Assembly: GCA_020622085.1 (NCBI GenBank)
Contig: JAHRYM010000002.1
Coordinates: 587,987 to 651,986, forward strand
Direction: 5' to 3'
Length of the DNA stretch: 64,000 bases
Source: Paracoccaceae bacterium
GTDB lineage: Bacteria > Pseudomonadota > Alphaproteobacteria > Rhodobacterales > Rhodobacteraceae
Part shown: positions 62,317 to 64,000 of the stretch, in pieces
Layout: each line of letters opens with the position of its first letter
Position numbering within the stretch: the first letter of the stretch is position 1
Notes under the pieces: generated by a model
Told to the model about the DNA's origin: nothing
Database searches by the model: none
Seen by the model: only the letters and a program-made list of their open reading frames with translations
Translations under genes and position numbers: made by a program

Positions 62317-63366
62317 TCAGAGGATCGCGCGGGCCCCCCGCGGCGACACGCCGAAGCGTTCGCGGAACACCTTGGCGAAATGGTTCGCGGTTTCAAACCC
62401 GGTCGCCGCCGCGATTTCTGTCACCGAGAGTTCGGTTTCAAACAGAAGACTGCGGCCCAGATCGATGCGCAGGTTCCTGTAATAGCGGCTGGGCGTCTCG
62501 TTCAGCACCGCCTTGAACTGCCGTTCCAGCTGGCGCGTGGAATAGCCAGCCGCCTCAGCCAGCTCCTCCAGCGAAAGCGGCGTCTCGAGGTTTCGCTGCA
62601 TCAGCCGGATCACCCGGATCAGCCGCGTGTTGCGCGACCCGATCGCCAGCGCCACCGAAGATGTCTGCGGCGCCTCGGCCTTCCTGGGCGTGCCATGCAG
62701 GCACATGTCGCCCACCCGATGGGCGAATTCCTCGCCATGATGGCGCGCGATCACCGCCAGCATCATGTCGGTCGACGCCGCGCCGCCGCCGCAGGTCATC
62801 AGCGGGCCGTCGACTTCATAGATCCGCGGGCTGGGATCGTGGCCGGCGAACAATTCGCGGAAACCGGCCTGGTTTTCCCAATGCACGGTATAGCGGCGGC
62901 TGCCCAAAAGCCCCGCCCGCGCCAGCGTGAAGGCGCCAGTGCAGATCCCGCCATATTCGCCGCCATGCGCCGCATGTGCCCGCAACCAGTCCAGCACCGG
63001 CCGACCGGCCGCGTCATGCGCATCGGTTCCCGAACAGACCAGGACCGTCGTCGATCGCGGCAGCGCCGCCAGCCCCGATTGCACCTCGACCGAAATCCCC
63101 GACGAGGAATTGACCGATCCGCCATCCTGTGACAGCACCCGCCAGCGATAGAGCGGCTTTTGCGACAGCTGGTTGGCAATCCTGAGCGGCTCGACCGCCG
63201 AGGAAAAGGCCAGAAGCGTGAACCGCGGCAACAGCAGGAAGGCATAGTCGCGCGTGACCACCGGCCCCTTGACCGGAAAATGCGCCACGCCGATCGGAAT
63301 CAGACCATGTTCGGGGACCGACCCATCGTTCGCCGCTGCGCGCCTGACCTCTGCTTCTGCCTTCAT
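62317..63366 (-). CDS. GlxA-family AraC-type transcriptional regulator
   Basis: 349-residue protein with an N-terminal DJ-1/PfpI-like domain (about 25-190, with GGICTGAF around residue 142) and a C-terminal AraC helix-turn-helix pair (about 240-335, with LSLEELAEAAGYSTRQLERQF and EIAAATGFETANHFAKVF). Relatives sense amino-group metabolites such as glycine betaine or dimethylglycine in other bacteria. It lies between the transporter operon and the divergent dipeptidase gene, so control of one or both is likely. The ATG sits inside the tail of a repeat element (63361-63408), so the true start might be further in. Confidence 0.85.
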   Translation of the reverse strand: MKAEAEVRRAAANDGSVPEHGLIPIGVAHFPVKGPVVTRDYAFLLLPRFTLLAFSSAVEPLRIANQLSQKPLYRWRVLSQDGGSVNSSSGISVEVQSGLAALPRSTTVLVCSGTDAHDAAGRPVLDWLRAHAAHGGEYGGICTGAFTLARAGLLGSRRYTVHWENQAGFRELFAGHDPSPRIYEVDGPLMTCGGGAASTDMMLAVIARHHGEEFAHRVGDMCLHGTPRKAEAPQTSSVALAIGSRNTRLIRVIRLMQRNLETPLSLEELAEAAGYSTRQLERQFKAVLNETPSRYYRNLRIDLGRSLLFETELSVTEIAAATGFETANHFAKVFRERFGVSPRGARAIL

Positions 63367-63408
63367 CTTGGTCCAAATATCCTCGGGGTCCGGGGCGCGG
63401 CGCCCCGG
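63361..63408 (-). repeat. Hairpin-plus-tail intergenic repeat, copy C
   Basis: Read on the minus strand: 8-bp stem CCGGGGCG / CGCCCCGG (63390-63408), then ACCCCGAGGATATTTGG and CCAAGATGAAG. It is a diverged relative of copies A (31740) and B (43056). Unlike those it lies in a divergent promoter region and contains the annotated start codon of the GlxA-type regulator. Confidence 0.6.
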
Positions 63409-63575
63409 CGGTGCACGGCATACTGCCCGATTTCACAGTCGCTTTCCACCAGTCTGCTCGGGGCGCTCGATCAGGGTCGTGTGATGCCCCGCCTGCCCGG
63501 CCGGCGCACCGGCAGATGGGGCTTGAAATCCGGGCGCCGCAGGGCACAGTCTGCGCCGCATGAAAGGAACCCGCG

Positions 63576-64000
63576 ATGACCCCGATCTTTGATGGCCACA
63601 ATGATTTCCTGCTGCGACTTCACCGTGCACCGGATGCGCGCGAAACCTTGTGGCTGCAGGGCGACGGCACGGGCCACATGGACCTGCCCCGCTGCAAGGC
63701 GGGCGGATTCGCCGGCGGCTTCTTTGCCGTCTATATCCCCAGCCCGACTGCGGATATCGGCGTGGATTACGACGCGCTGATGGACAACCCGCCCTATGAA
63801 GTCCCCTTGCCGGCGCTGATCGACCAGAAGACGGCAATGCCGGTCACACTGGCAGAAATCGGCCACCTGCAATGGATGGAGCGGACGGGCACCGTCTCGA
63901 TCTGCCGCAGCGTCGCCGACATCCGCGCGGCCATGCAAGCCGGTCGCATCGCCGCCGTCCTGCATTTCGAAGGTGCGGAAGCCATCGGCGAGGATCTTGA
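63576..64000 (+). CDS. Membrane dipeptidase (M19 family), 5' part only
   Basis: The first 141 residues are in the window; the gene runs off the right edge. It begins MTPIFDGHNDFL, with the metal ligands H8 and D10 of renal-dipeptidase-type M19 enzymes, and reaches AVLHFEGAEAIGEDL, which carries the bridging Glu of the binuclear site. It cleaves dipeptides and would complement the peptide importer nearby. GAAAGGAA precedes the ATG. It is divergent from the GlxA-type regulator gene. Confidence 0.88.
   Translation, partial: MTPIFDGHNDFLLRLHRAPDARETLWLQGDGTGHMDLPRCKAGGFAGGFFAVYIPSPTADIGVDYDALMDNPPYEVPLPALIDQKTAMPVTLAEIGHLQWMERTGTVSICRSVADIRAAMQAGRIAAVLHFEGAEAIGEDL

Noticed and set aside
1-64000. 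Search for CRISPR arrays, insertion sequences, prophage or plasmid genes
   Set aside because: No regularly spaced repeats, transposase, integrase, phage or partition genes were found; the only dispersed repeat is the short hairpin element described.

Overview
The window reads as chromosomal DNA of a high-GC alphaproteobacterium, most likely a member of the Rhodobacterales (Rhodobacteraceae/Paracoccaceae). The evidence is the rpmH-rnpA-yidD...yidC-MOSC-engB gene order, the GGGGGCGCTGCCCCC-type hairpin repeat between genes, and the style of the proteins. It also carries an almost complete serine-cycle gene set, so the organism is probably a methylotroph or facultative C1 utiliser. No IS element, prophage, CRISPR array or plasmid gene was seen. 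All family assignments come from reading motifs and remembered sequences; no database search was run.

Layout. (1) 64-11632, serine-cycle island. A minus-strand operon sga-mtkA-mtkB-hpr-ppc-glyA faces a plus-strand set: a NarL/LuxR-type response regulator, mcl and glycerate kinase. Together these run formaldehyde-level carbon plus glycine to serine, hydroxypyruvate, glycerate and 2-phosphoglycerate, then PEP carboxylation, malyl-CoA formation and cleavage to acetyl-CoA plus glyoxylate. Enolase, malate dehydrogenase and the H4F/H4MPT genes are not in the window. (2) 11730-20587, a giant cyclic beta-1,2-glucan synthase with a small CsbD-like gene in front. (3) 20951-23122, tRNA-Arg(ACG), a DUF4405-type membrane protein and an orphan sensor kinase. 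(4) 23481-31726, a housekeeping run on the plus strand: rpmH, rnpA, yidD, ttcA, an EAL-domain protein, yidC, MOSC, engB, rimO. (5) 31794-32414, a diverged MsrQ-like heme membrane protein. (6) 32504-55534, a large cell-surface glycan region: nucleotide-sugar enzymes (UDP-sugar 6-dehydrogenase, three extended SDRs including a UDP-glucuronate decarboxylase), four glycosyltransferases of GT2/GT4 type, a GT39-like and a second polytopic membrane protein, a Wzx-type flippase, a polysaccharide deacetylase, a UPF0104 membrane protein, two related FAD proteins, two methyltransferase-fold proteins, a GMC-like oxidoreductase with a four-cysteine cluster, and a HupE/UreJ protein. (7) 55782-64000, a peptide uptake block: ArgE-type hydrolase, a five-gene Dpp/Opp ABC transporter, a GlxA-family regulator and the start of a membrane dipeptidase.

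How it fits together. Regions 1 and 4 are tightly packed operons with 1-8 nt overlaps. In region 6 many neighbours overlap by 4 nt (ATGA), so they are probably co-translated; I infer a surface or exopolysaccharide pathway whose product cannot be named from sequence. No wzy, wzz, wza or priming phosphoglycosyltransferase was seen, so the pathway must continue elsewhere or work differently. The most unusual items are the degenerate receiver of the serine-cycle regulator, the ferredoxin-like CxxCxxCxxxC motif inside the GMC-like oxidoreductase, the CmoA-like enzyme placed in a glycan locus, and long G/C homopolymers in two adjacent glycan genes.
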